Assembly: GCA_023446865.1 (NCBI GenBank) | Contig: JAEXPL010000246.1 | Coordinates: 1 to 7,193 of the forward strand | Source: Verrucomicrobiota bacterium | Lineage (GTDB): Bacteria > Verrucomicrobiota > Verrucomicrobiia > Opitutales > Opitutaceae | Direction of reading: 5' to 3' | Length of the DNA: 7,193 bases | In this document: in pieces, positions 1-6,142 of the stretch | Position numbering within the stretch: the stretch's first letter is position 1 | Layout: each line of letters begins with the position of its first letter | Notes under the pieces: generated by a model | What the model was told of the DNA's origin: nothing | Databases searched by the model: none | What the model saw: the letters and a program-made list of their open reading frames with translations, nothing else | Made by a program: the position numbers and the translations under genes

Positions 1-3000
1 CCATCCCCGGCATCAAGTTCGTCGTCGACAGCGGCCTCGCGCGCCTGAGCCGCTACGCGCCGCGCACGCGCACCAAGCGCCTGCCCATCGAGCCGATCTC
101 GCAGAGCAGCGCCAACCAGCGCGCCGGCCGCGCCGGCCGCGTCTCCGAGGGCGTCTGCATCCGCCTCTACGCCGAGGACGACTTCGCGCGCCGCCCGCTC
201 TTCACCCAGCCCGAGCTCCAGCGCGCCAACCTCGCCGAGGTCATCCTGCGCCTGCTCGCCGCGCGTCTCGGCGAGATCGAGACCTTCCCCTTCATCGACC
301 CGCCCGCGCCCGCGGCGATCACCTCCGGCTACGCGCTCCTCGAGGAGCTCGGCGCGCTCGAGCCCGCCGAGCCGGAGCGCCCGCGCCGCCTCTCGCCGCT
401 CGGCCGCGAGCTGGCGAAACTTCCCGTCGACCCGACCGTCGGCCGCATGCTCCTGCGCGCCCGCGACGAACGCGCCTTGCGCGAGGTGCTCGTGATCGCC
501 GCCGCGCTGAGCATCCAGTACCCGCGCGAACGCCCCACCGACGAGGAGGCCGCGGCCGACGCCGCGCACCGCAAGTTCGTCCACCCCGAATCCGACTTTC
601 TCACACTCCTGCACATCTGGGACGCCTACCACGACGAGGCGCAGAAGCTCTCGCTCGGCCGCCTGAAGAAGTTCTGCCGCGCGCACTACCTGAACTTCAA
701 CCGCATGCGCGAGTGGTTCGACGTTCATTCGCAACTCGCCGCCTCCGTCGACGAACTCGACACCGACGAGTGGCAGGTCCCGCGCGACGAGGCCGACTCC
801 GCGGAGGACGCCGAGGACGAAGCACAGGCCACCGAGCGTCGCCGCCGCCGCGGCGCGAAGGACGACAAGATCGCGAAGGTCGACGACTGGCGCTACGGCG
901 GCGAACGTTACCGCGCCGTGCACCGTTCGCTGCTCAGCGGCCTGCTGGCCAACGTCGCCCGGCGCGACGAGGGCAACAACTTCAACGCCACCAGCAGCCG
1001 CAAGGTCTTCGTCTTCCCCGGCTCCACGCTGTTCATCCGCTCCGAGAAGCGCGCGCAGAAGCAGCCGGCGCCCACCGCGAAAGGCGGCGCGAAGCCCGTC
1101 AAGGATCTCTGGATCCTCGCGGCCGAGATGGTCGAGACCACGCGCCTCTACGCCCGCACCTGCGCCCGGCTCGACGCGCTCTGGCTGCTCGACCTCGGCG
1201 AGCACATCCTCAAGCGCAGCTACGGCGAGCCCGACTGGCATGTCGACGCCGGCCGCGTGCTCGTGCGCGAGCGCACGCTCCTGCACGGGCTGGAGGTGCA
1301 GAACCGCCACATCGACTTCGGCCGCATCGACCCGGCGCGCGCCACCGAGATCTTCATCCGCGGCGCGCTGGTGGCCGACACGCTGGAGACGCCCACCCTG
1401 CCGTTCCTCGAGCACAACCGCCGCCTGCGCGACAAGGTCGCCACGATCCAGACACAGGTCCGCTCGAAGCACTGGCTCACGCTCGAGGAAGCCGCGTACG
1501 AGTTCTACCACCAGCGCCTCGCCGGCGCCGGCGTCTCCTCGGTGCAGGATCTCCAGCGCGAGTGGAAGAAGCACGTCACCGCCGAGCCGGGCTGGCTGCG
1601 CATGGAGGAGAAGGACCTGCTCGGCGCGCTCGAGGAGTTCGACCCGAAGTGGTTCCCCGACCAGGTGCAGCTCGCCAACAGCGCGCTCCCGCTCGACTAC
1701 ACCTACAAGCCCGGCGCCGACGAGGACGGCATCACCCTCCGCCTGCCCTACCGCCAGGCGAAGCTGCTCCAGCCCGCGCTGCTCGACTGGCTCGTGCCCG
1801 GCCACCTCGAGGAAAAAGTCACCCTGCTGCTCCGCGCACTCCCGAAGGCCGCGCGCATCCAGCTCCAACCGTTGGAGACGACCGCGAAGGTCATCGCCAC
1901 CGAGCTGAAGGCCGACGGCCGCCCGCTCGCCGAGAACCTCGCCGACCATCTCGCGCGCCAATATCGCGTGGCCGTCTCCGCCGCCGATTTCCGCGTCGAG
2001 GAATTGCCCGACCACCTGCGTGTGCGCGTCGAGGTCGTCGACAACAACGGCAAGCCGCTCGCCGCCGGCCGCGAACTGGCCGAGGTGAAGACCGCGCTCG
2101 CCGAGCACGAGAAGACGCTCGTGCAGCAGCCCGACGACACCATCGCCGTCGCCTGGCGCCGCGCCCGCACGCAGCACGAGCGCGCCGGACTCACCGACTG
2201 GACGTTCGGCGACCTGCCGCCGCGGCTCGTGATCGCCGAGTCCGCCGGCGTGCCGGTGTGCGCGTTCCCCGGGCTCGTCGCCACCGGTCAGGCACAAGCG
2301 GCACTACGGCTTTTCACCGTCGAATCCGAGGCCCGCGCGGCGACGCCCGCCGGCGTGGCCGCGCTCGTCGAGGCGCAGCTCTCGAAGGAACTTGCCTGGC
2401 TCGAGCGCGATCTGCGCGACCTGCGCGAGCTCGGCCCCGCCGCCGTCGCGCTCATGCCGATGGAGCAGTGGCAGAACGAGGCGTTCGCCTGCGTCCGCAC
2501 CTGGATCTGCGCGCAACCCGTGAGCCCGCTCACGCGCGAGGCGTTCGTGGTGCGTGTCGCCGCCGCGCGCGAGACGCTCAAGGGCATCGTCTGGAAACTG
2601 ATCGACCCGCTGCGCGAGGCGCTCGCGCTGCGCACGGCGCTGCTCACGCACCCGCAGCCCTACGGCGGCATGGAGGCGGAGCTCGCGGCGTTGATCGGGC
2701 CCGGCTTCCTCGTGCGCACACCGTGGGCACAGCTGCCGCACCTGCCGCGTTACCTGAAGGCGATGAAGGCGCGCGCCGACCGCTGGCGCCAGGACCCCGG
2801 CAAGGACCACCGGCGCGCGCTGCAGGTCGCGCCGTGGGCGAAGACGGTGATCGAGCTCTCGAAAGGTTTCCCGCGCAACGCCGAACACGCCCGCCGGCTC
2901 GACGAGCTGCGTTGGCTGGTCGAGGAGTACCGCGTGAGCGTGTTCGCGCAGGAGCTCGGCACCGCCCAGCCGGTTTCCGAGAAGAAGCTGGAGCAGAAGC

Positions 3001-3173
3001 TCGGCGAGATCCGCGTCGCCGCGGCGCTCGTCGGCGGTGCGCCTCCGCCCGCGGCGCCAATCGTGAGGCCGCTCGCGCCCGCCCCGGGCAACCCGTTGGC
3101 GTCGCCCCACCCGCCCGCGAAGCCCGCCAAGCTCACCAGCTTCGGCGATCTTGGGCGCATGCTCGGGCGGTGA
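1..3173 (+). CDS. hrpA: ATP-dependent RNA helicase HrpA, C-terminal part (5' end outside window)
   Basis: DEAH-box RNA helicase of the HrpA family, an ATP-driven RNA-remodelling enzyme of the cytoplasm. The open frame runs from base 3 with 1056 residues visible; E. coli HrpA has about 1300, so the N-terminal RecA-like domain (motifs I to III) is missing. The window opens at the end of motif V (IPGIKFVVDSG). Motif VI, QRAGRAGR, is at visible residues 39-46. A helicase-associated HA2 region follows (LSPLGRELAKLPVDP, then YPRERP and HPESDFL), then an OB-fold-like part with VFPGSTLFI and ILKRSYGEPDW. A long DUF3418 region ends in VSVFAQELGTAQPVSEKK, closely resembling the E. coli C-terminus. Oddities are an acidic-then-arginine-rich linker at about residues 250-293 and a proline/alanine-rich tail over roughly the last 40 residues. 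The Met at 447 is internal, not a true start. The identity comes from remembered family sequence, not a search. Confidence 0.96.
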   Translation, partial: IPGIKFVVDSGLARLSRYAPRTRTKRLPIEPISQSSANQRAGRAGRVSEGVCIRLYAEDDFARRPLFTQPELQRANLAEVILRLLAARLGEIETFPFIDPPAPAAITSGYALLEELGALEPAEPERPRRLSPLGRELAKLPVDPTVGRMLLRARDERALREVLVIAAALSIQYPRERPTDEEAAADAAHRKFVHPESDFLTLLHIWDAYHDEAQKLSLGRLKKFCRAHYLNFNRMREWFDVHSQLAASVDELDTDEWQVPRDEADSAEDAEDEAQATERRRRRGAKDDKIAKVDDWRYGGERYRAVHRSLLSGLLANVARRDEGNNFNATSSRKVFVFPGSTLFIRSEKRAQKQPAPTAKGGAKPVKDLWILAAEMVETTRLYARTCARLDALWLLDLGEHILKRSYGEPDWHVDAGRVLVRERTLLHGLEVQNRHIDFGRIDPARATEIFIRGALVADTLETPTLPFLEHNRRLRDKVATIQTQVRSKHWLTLEEAAYEFYHQRLAGAGVSSVQDLQREWKKHVTAEPGWLRMEEKDLLGALEEFDPKWFPDQVQLANSALPLDYTYKPGADEDGITLRLPYRQAKLLQPALLDWLVPGHLEEKVTLLLRALPKAARIQLQPLETTAKVIATELKADGRPLAENLADHLARQYRVAVSAADFRVEELPDHLRVRVEVVDNNGKPLAAGRELAEVKTALAEHEKTLVQQPDDTIAVAWRRARTQHERAGLTDWTFGDLPPRLVIAESAGVPVCAFPGLVATGQAQAALRLFTVESEARAATPAGVAALVEAQLSKELAWLERDLRDLRELGPAAVALMPMEQWQNEAFACVRTWICAQPVSPLTREAFVVRVAAARETLKGIVWKLIDPLREALALRTALLTHPQPYGGMEAELAALIGPGFLVRTPWAQLPHLPRYLKAMKARADRWRQDPGKDHRRALQVAPWAKTVIELSKGFPRNAEHARRLDELRWLVEEYRVSVFAQELGTAQPVSEKKLEQKLGEIRVAAALVGGAPPPAAPIVRPLAPAPGNPLASPHPPAKPAKLTSFGDLGRMLGR

Positions 3174-3259
3174 ATCCCCATTCATGGGCCGGCGCACCGT
3201 CGACCATGGCCTGACCACAAACGGCCAAGCGTGTTCGAAATCGCCCTGTTCTCCGGCCT

Positions 3260-3276
3260 CGTGCGGCTTCTGCACG
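3260..3276. repeat. Inverted repeat CGTGC-N7-GCACG upstream of the sigma-54 site
   Basis: A perfect 5-bp dyad with a 7-base spacer, centred near 3268. The same two half-sites recur at 3315-3319 and 3329-3333, around the predicted transcription start, and GCACG also lies within the -24 element at 3293-3297. It could be a regulator site or a small hairpin at the hrpA 3' end. Enhancer sites for sigma-54 activators usually lie farther upstream than this one, about 49 bases before the predicted start. Short dyads occur by chance in GC-rich DNA, so this is weak on its own. Confidence 0.3.
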
Positions 3277-3289
3277 CCTGAAGACGGCC

Positions 3290-3306
3290 TTGGCACGACC
3301 ACTGCT
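3290..3306 (+). promoter_or_regulatory. Sigma-54 (-24/-12) promoter candidate
   Basis: The sequence TTGGCACG-ACCA-CTGCT matches the RpoN consensus YTGGCACG-N4-TTGCW at all but one specified base: the first T of the -12 element is C. The invariant GG (3292-3293) and GC (3304-3305) have the correct spacing. Taking GC as -13/-12, transcription would start near 3317, which is also the start of a series of hairpins ending in an intrinsic terminator. I found no acceptable sigma-70 promoter in the same stretch: TTGGCA has no -10 hexamer at 16-18 bases. The match is seen directly; activity is inferred and requires the genome to encode RpoN and an AAA+ activator. Confidence 0.5.
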
Positions 3307-3318
3307 AAAGCTCACGTG

Positions 3319-3340
3319 CCTGTGCATAGCACGGGTTTTT
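3319..3340 (+). terminator. Hairpin followed by T5: 5' stem of the candidate sRNA or weak hrpA terminator
   Basis: The arms CCTGTGC and GCACGGG pair over 7 bp (one G-U) around an ATA loop, followed directly by TTTTT at 3336-3340. In form this is a weak intrinsic terminator and could end hrpA transcripts 146 bases past the stop codon. If the sigma-54 promoter is active, the hairpin instead lies at the extreme 5' end of the new transcript, too close to the start for a normal terminator, and would act as a protective stem. Confidence 0.35.
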
Positions 3341-3355
3341 GGGGTAAACATGGAT

Positions 3356-3375
3356 GCTTCGCCGTGAGGCGAAGC
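3356..3375 (+). other. Perfect 8-bp stem with GNRA-type (GTGA) loop
   Basis: GCTTCGCC pairs exactly with GGCGAAGC around a GTGA tetraloop; a flanking U-G pair could extend it. GNRA loops are unusually stable and can act as receptors for tertiary contacts or proteins. No T-tract follows, so this is not a terminator; it looks like the middle domain of the structured transcript ending at 3427. Confidence 0.6.
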
Positions 3376-3386
3376 GAGACAACAAT

Positions 3387-3427
3387 GGGCCCGGCGTTAA
3401 GGGGTTTTCGCCGGGCCCTTTGCTTTT
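3387..3427 (+). terminator. Strong intrinsic (rho-independent) terminator
   Basis: GGGCCCGGCG (3387-3396) and CGCCGGGCCC (3409-3418) form a perfect 10-bp all-GC stem around a 12-base loop. The T-rich tail TTTGCTTTT follows at 3419-3427. The tail gives plus-strand polarity; on the minus strand the stem is followed only by ATTGTTGT, so termination of the convergent LysR transcript here is possible but weaker. Confidence 0.88.
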
Positions 3428-3470
3428 CGGACACCGGCCCACCCCCGCACCGTGCGAGCAAACCAGTCGG

Positions 3471-4370
3471 TCAGCTCTTCGGCTCGACCGGCACGGGCGC
3501 CGTGAGTGCGTCGATGAACCGTTTCATCGCCGGCGTGAGCACCCGGCCCTTCCGATGCAGGATCGCCAGCGGACGGGTGAAGGCCTTGCCCTTGAACGCC
3601 ACCGACTTGAGCGTGCCTTGCGCGACTTCCTGCAACACCGTGGCCAGCGGCACGACCGCGACGCCGGCATCGATCTCGACCGCGCGTTTCACCGTCTCGA
3701 TGTTGTCGAATTCCATCACCGTCTCGATCTCGAGCCGGTGGTCGCGGAGGATCGTGTCGACCGCCTTGCGCGTCGGGATGTCGGGATCGAACCCGATGAA
3801 CTTGTGCCCCATCAATTGCTTCATCTCGATCTGGTCGAACTTCGCCAGCGGATGCTGCGGGTGCGTGATGAGGACGAGCTGGTCCTGCCGGAACGGGATG
3901 ATCTCCACCTGCCGGACCTTCTGCGGAAACGCCACGAGGCCGAAATCCACCGAGTTGTGCAGGATATCCTCGTAGACGAGATTGGATCGGCGGTACTCGA
4001 CGCGGCAGTTCACCGCGGGGAAGGTCTGGAGGAAGGCCTTGATGTACGGCGGCAACTCGTGGAGTCCGATCGAGTAGATCGTCGAGATGCGAATCGTGCC
4101 GCTGATGATCTTCTTCATCTCGAGCAACTCGCTCTGCAGCTTCTCGAAATGATTGAGGATGTCCTTGGACGTCTCGTAAACGCGCTGGCCTTCGCGCGTG
4201 AGCTGGAACTGTTTCTGGCTGCGGTCGATGAGCAGCGCCTTGAACTGCCGCTCCATCGAGCGCGCCTGCTGGCTCACCGCCGATTGCGTGATGCCATTGA
4301 GCTTGGCCGCTTTGGAGAAGCTTTTTGTCTCAACCAAATCTGCGAAGATCTTGAAGTTCTCAATTTGCAT
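3471..4370 (-). CDS. LysR-type transcriptional regulator
   Basis: A 299-residue protein of the usual LysR-family length, a cytoplasmic DNA-binding regulator normally acting as a tetramer with a small-molecule co-inducer. The winged helix-turn-helix occupies about residues 1-60, with the signature SFSKAAKLNGITQSAVSQQ at 17-35 and LTREG at 57-61. A linker helix follows at about 62-88, then a periplasmic-binding-protein-like effector domain from about residue 91 (GTIRIS) to about 290. The effector cannot be named from sequence alone. The start codon is fixed by the standard N-terminus (MQIENFKIFADLVE), but no Shine-Dalgarno sequence precedes it. Four 60-base rows counted by hand average 60% GC, against 80% in one hrpA row, and the protein is richer in K, I and F than its neighbours. 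It is divergent from yggS, with LysR-like dyads between, so autoregulation is likely and control of yggS possible. Confidence 0.95.
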   Translation of the reverse strand: MQIENFKIFADLVETKSFSKAAKLNGITQSAVSQQARSMERQFKALLIDRSQKQFQLTREGQRVYETSKDILNHFEKLQSELLEMKKIISGTIRISTIYSIGLHELPPYIKAFLQTFPAVNCRVEYRRSNLVYEDILHNSVDFGLVAFPQKVRQVEIIPFRQDQLVLITHPQHPLAKFDQIEMKQLMGHKFIGFDPDIPTRKAVDTILRDHRLEIETVMEFDNIETVKRAVEIDAGVAVVPLATVLQEVAQGTLKSVAFKGKAFTRPLAILHRKGRVLTPAMKRFIDALTAPVPVEPKS

Positions 4371-4383
4371 GGCGCGCCAAAGA

Positions 4384-4410
4384 ATTATGGTGTGAATAAT
4401 AGCGACTTAT
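4384..4410. promoter_or_regulatory. LysR-type operator candidate in the divergent promoter region
   Basis: ATTAT-N7-ATAAT (4384-4400) is a perfect dyad containing the T-N11-A core typical of LysR-family sites. The right half-site also forms a second dyad, ATAA-N7-TTAT (4396-4410), so three half-sites recur at near-helical spacing (starts at 4384, 4396, 4407). This AT-rich patch contrasts with its surroundings and lies 14-40 bases upstream of the LysR gene start and about 30 bases upstream of yggS. On the minus strand it includes TATTAT, a plausible -10 for the LysR gene, but no good -35 is visible for either direction. The dyads are seen; binding by the adjacent regulator is inferred. Confidence 0.5.
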
Positions 4411-4439
4411 GAATAGGCAATCCCCGAGTAGGGCCCGTA

Positions 4440-5162
4440 ATGAGCGCCATCGCCGCAACTTTTGAAACGGGCCTAGCCGGAGTCCGCGCCCGCATCGCCG
4501 CCGCCTGCGCCACCACCGGTCGTGCCCCCGCCTCCGTCCGCCTCCTGCCCGTCACGAAGAACCATCCGGCCGAGGCCGTCGCCCTCGCCCTCGCCGCCGG
4601 GTTTCCCGCCGTCGGCGAGAACCGCGTGCAGGAAGCCGTGACCAAGCAGGCCGCCTGCGCCGCGCTCGGCGTGACCGCGCGCTGGGAACTGATCGGCCAC
4701 CTGCAATCCAACAAGGCGAAGCTCGCCGCCCGCCACTTCGACCGCATCCAGAGCGTCGAAAGCGTGAAGCTGCTCGACCTCCTCGACCGCGAGGCCGCCG
4801 CCGCCGGGCGCCTGCTCCCCATCCTCCTCCAGATCAACGCCGGCAACGACCCGGCGAAGTTCGGCGCCGAACCGGCCGACGCCCCCGCGATCCTTGAGCA
4901 CGCCCTCGGCCGCCGCGCGCTCCGTGTCGAAGGCCTGATGACAATCGCGCCCCTCTCCGACGAGCCCGCCGTCGCTCACCGCACCTTCGCCAACCTCCGC
5001 GCCATCCGCGACGAGCTCGTGGCGCGCTTCGGCGTGGCCCTGCCGGAACTCTCGATGGGCATGACCGCCGACCTCGAAGCCGCAATCGCCGAAGGCAGCA
5101 CCCTCCTACGCGTCGGCACCGCGCTCTTCGGCGAACGTCAGCCTGTACCCGCTGCGGTCTGA
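4440..5162 (+). CDS. yggS: YggS/PROSC-family pyridoxal phosphate homeostasis protein
   Basis: A 240-residue single-domain TIM-barrel protein of the alanine racemase N-terminal fold, close to the usual YggS length (about 230). The family binds PLP and buffers its level and delivery, affecting vitamin B6 and amino acid balance, with no firmly established catalytic activity. PLP-binding lysine K40 lies in PVTKNH. Family motifs follow: GENRVQE (59-65), WELIGHLQSNK (82-92), QINAGNDPAKFG (131-142), GLMTIAP (165-171), and the phosphate-binding C-terminal block from LSMGMTADLE (204) to RVGTALFGE (224-232). The start is supported by an AGGG ribosome-binding site at 4430-4433, six bases before ATG. It is the first gene of a probable operon with aroE and pilD. 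Confidence 0.95.
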   Translation: MSAIAATFETGLAGVRARIAAACATTGRAPASVRLLPVTKNHPAEAVALALAAGFPAVGENRVQEAVTKQAACAALGVTARWELIGHLQSNKAKLAARHFDRIQSVESVKLLDLLDREAAAAGRLLPILLQINAGNDPAKFGAEPADAPAILEHALGRRALRVEGLMTIAPLSDEPAVAHRTFANLRAIRDELVARFGVALPELSMGMTADLEAAIAEGSTLLRVGTALFGERQPVPAAV

Positions 5163-5227
5163 CCGGCGCGCGCCGCAACTTCGCGCTCGTTCCGCCGGGG
5201 TTTCGCGACATCGTACCGACTTCCGGC

Positions 5228-6142
5228 ATGCGCCCCGAAGACACGCTCACCCTCGACGACCTCGCCCGCTGGTCCGAACCCGGTACCAACCTCGCCGTGC
5301 TCGGCCACCCGGTGAAGCACTCGCTCTCGCCGCCCATGCACAACGCCGCGCTGCGGGCGATGGCCGCCCACGACGCCCGGTTCGCCTCGTGGCGCTACTG
5401 GAAGTTCGACATCCCGCCCGAGCGTCTCGCCGAGGCATTGCCGCTCTTCCACGCCCGCGGCTTCGCCGGCCTCAACCTCACCATCCCGCACAAGGTTCTC
5501 GCGCTCGACCTCATCGCCGAAGTGGCGCCCGCCGCGCGCGATATCGGCGCCGTCAACACCCTCCGCCATACTCCGACCGGGTATGAAGGCTTCAATACCG
5601 ACGGCTACGGCATGGCCGCCGCCATCGCCCAGGACCTCGGCCGCCCGCTCGCCGGCGCCGACGTGATCCTGCTCGGCGCCGGCGGGGCCGCACGCGGGGC
5701 CGCGGTCGAATGCCTGCGCCAGGAATGCCGCTCGCTTTGGATCGGCAACCGCAGCCGCGGCACGCTCGACGCGCTCCTCCACCAGATCCGGCCGCTCGCC
5801 GGCGGCGCGACCGTCCGCGATTTCCTCCTCGGCGAACCGCCGCCCGATCTGCCCACCGGCGCGCTCCTCATCAACGCCACCTCCGCCGGCCTCAACGCCG
5901 ACGAGCCGCCGCCCATCGACCTCCCGTCCTGGCCGCGGCCGGCCTGCGTCTTCGACATGGTCTACAACCCGGCGCGCCCTCCGCTGCTCCTCGCCGCCGA
6001 GCAGCTCGGCCTGCCCAACGCCAACGGGCTGGCCATGCTCGTCCACCAAGGAGCGCGCGCCCTCGGTCTGTGGACCGGCGCTGCCGTACCCGCCGAGGTG
6101 ATGCACTTGGCCGCCATCACCGCCCTCAACCTCCGCTCATGA
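5228..6142 (+). CDS. aroE: Shikimate dehydrogenase (NADP+)
   Basis: Catalyses NADPH-dependent reduction of 3-dehydroshikimate to shikimate, the fourth step of chorismate and aromatic amino acid synthesis, in the cytoplasm. Length (304) is slightly above the usual 270-290 owing to about 20 extra N-terminal residues. Substrate-binding SLS is at 32-34 in LGHPVKHSLSP. NLTIPHK (83-89) supplies the catalytic lysine K89; GAVNTL and NTDGYG follow, with catalytic D125. The nucleotide site GAGGAAR is at 150-156 and NRS at 174-176, consistent with NADP preference. Further motifs are NATSAGL, DMVYNP, and NGLAMLVHQGA with conserved Q274. All expected active-site residues are present, so it should be functional. 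The gap to yggS is 65 bases with no terminator seen. No clear Shine-Dalgarno precedes this ATG; a slightly different start cannot be excluded. The stop overlaps the pilD start by four bases (ATGA). Confidence 0.97.
   Translation: MRPEDTLTLDDLARWSEPGTNLAVLGHPVKHSLSPPMHNAALRAMAAHDARFASWRYWKFDIPPERLAEALPLFHARGFAGLNLTIPHKVLALDLIAEVAPAARDIGAVNTLRHTPTGYEGFNTDGYGMAAAIAQDLGRPLAGADVILLGAGGAARGAAVECLRQECRSLWIGNRSRGTLDALLHQIRPLAGGATVRDFLLGEPPPDLPTGALLINATSAGLNADEPPPIDLPSWPRPACVFDMVYNPARPPLLLAAEQLGLPNANGLAMLVHQGARALGLWTGAAVPAEVMHLAAITALNLRS

Larger units (their letters stand above)
3317..3427 (+). ncRNA. Candidate sigma-54-driven small RNA, about 110 nt
   Basis: The stretch between the predicted sigma-54 start and the end of the terminator has the layout of a stand-alone small RNA. 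It begins with a 5' hairpin (3319-3335) followed by five T. A perfect 8-bp stem with a GTGA (GNRA-type) loop follows at 3356-3375, then a 10-bp GC terminator stem and a T-rich tail. It lies between convergent genes (hrpA ends at 3173 and the LysR gene ends at 3471), so the terminator sits 214 bases beyond hrpA and need not belong to it. I do not recognise the sequence as 6S RNA, tmRNA, SRP RNA, RNase P RNA or a known riboswitch. The only ORF inside is a five-codon one at 3350-3367. The alternative is simply an hrpA 3' UTR with two terminators. Boundaries are estimated from the promoter and terminator. Confidence 0.4.

Noticed and set aside
713..3214. A second very long plus-strand open frame inside hrpA (833 codons).
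   Set aside because: Its product is a monotonous Arg/Ala/Pro-rich string with no domain motif, typical of an out-of-frame reading of GC-rich DNA. The hrpA frame carries the recognisable family sequence throughout.
2304..3302. A 332-codon minus-strand open frame over the hrpA 3' end.
   Set aside because: It lies antisense to well-conserved DUF3418 coding sequence, is composed mostly of R, A, G, E and H, and has no recognisable family features.
3174..3386. Possible known structured RNA (6S, tmRNA, SRP, riboswitch or tRNA) after hrpA.
   Set aside because: No tRNA cloverleaf, no 6S closing stem, no tmRNA or SRP signature found by eye. Only the unnamed hairpins reported above are supported.
4370..4379. 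Ten-base palindrome TGGCGCGCCA at the LysR gene start codon.
   Set aside because: It has no loop, so it cannot form a useful hairpin, and short GC palindromes are frequent in this DNA. The AT-rich dyads beside it are a better operator candidate.
3354..4412. A 352-codon plus-strand open frame antisense to the LysR gene, starting in the hairpin region.
   Set aside because: It would read through the strong terminator at 3387-3427 and mirrors the LysR codons; the opposite strand has the clear helix-turn-helix protein.
5138..6106. A 322-codon minus-strand open frame opposite aroE.
   Set aside because: Antisense shadow: the G, E, R, A and V-rich product has no motif, while aroE on the plus strand has every catalytic motif.
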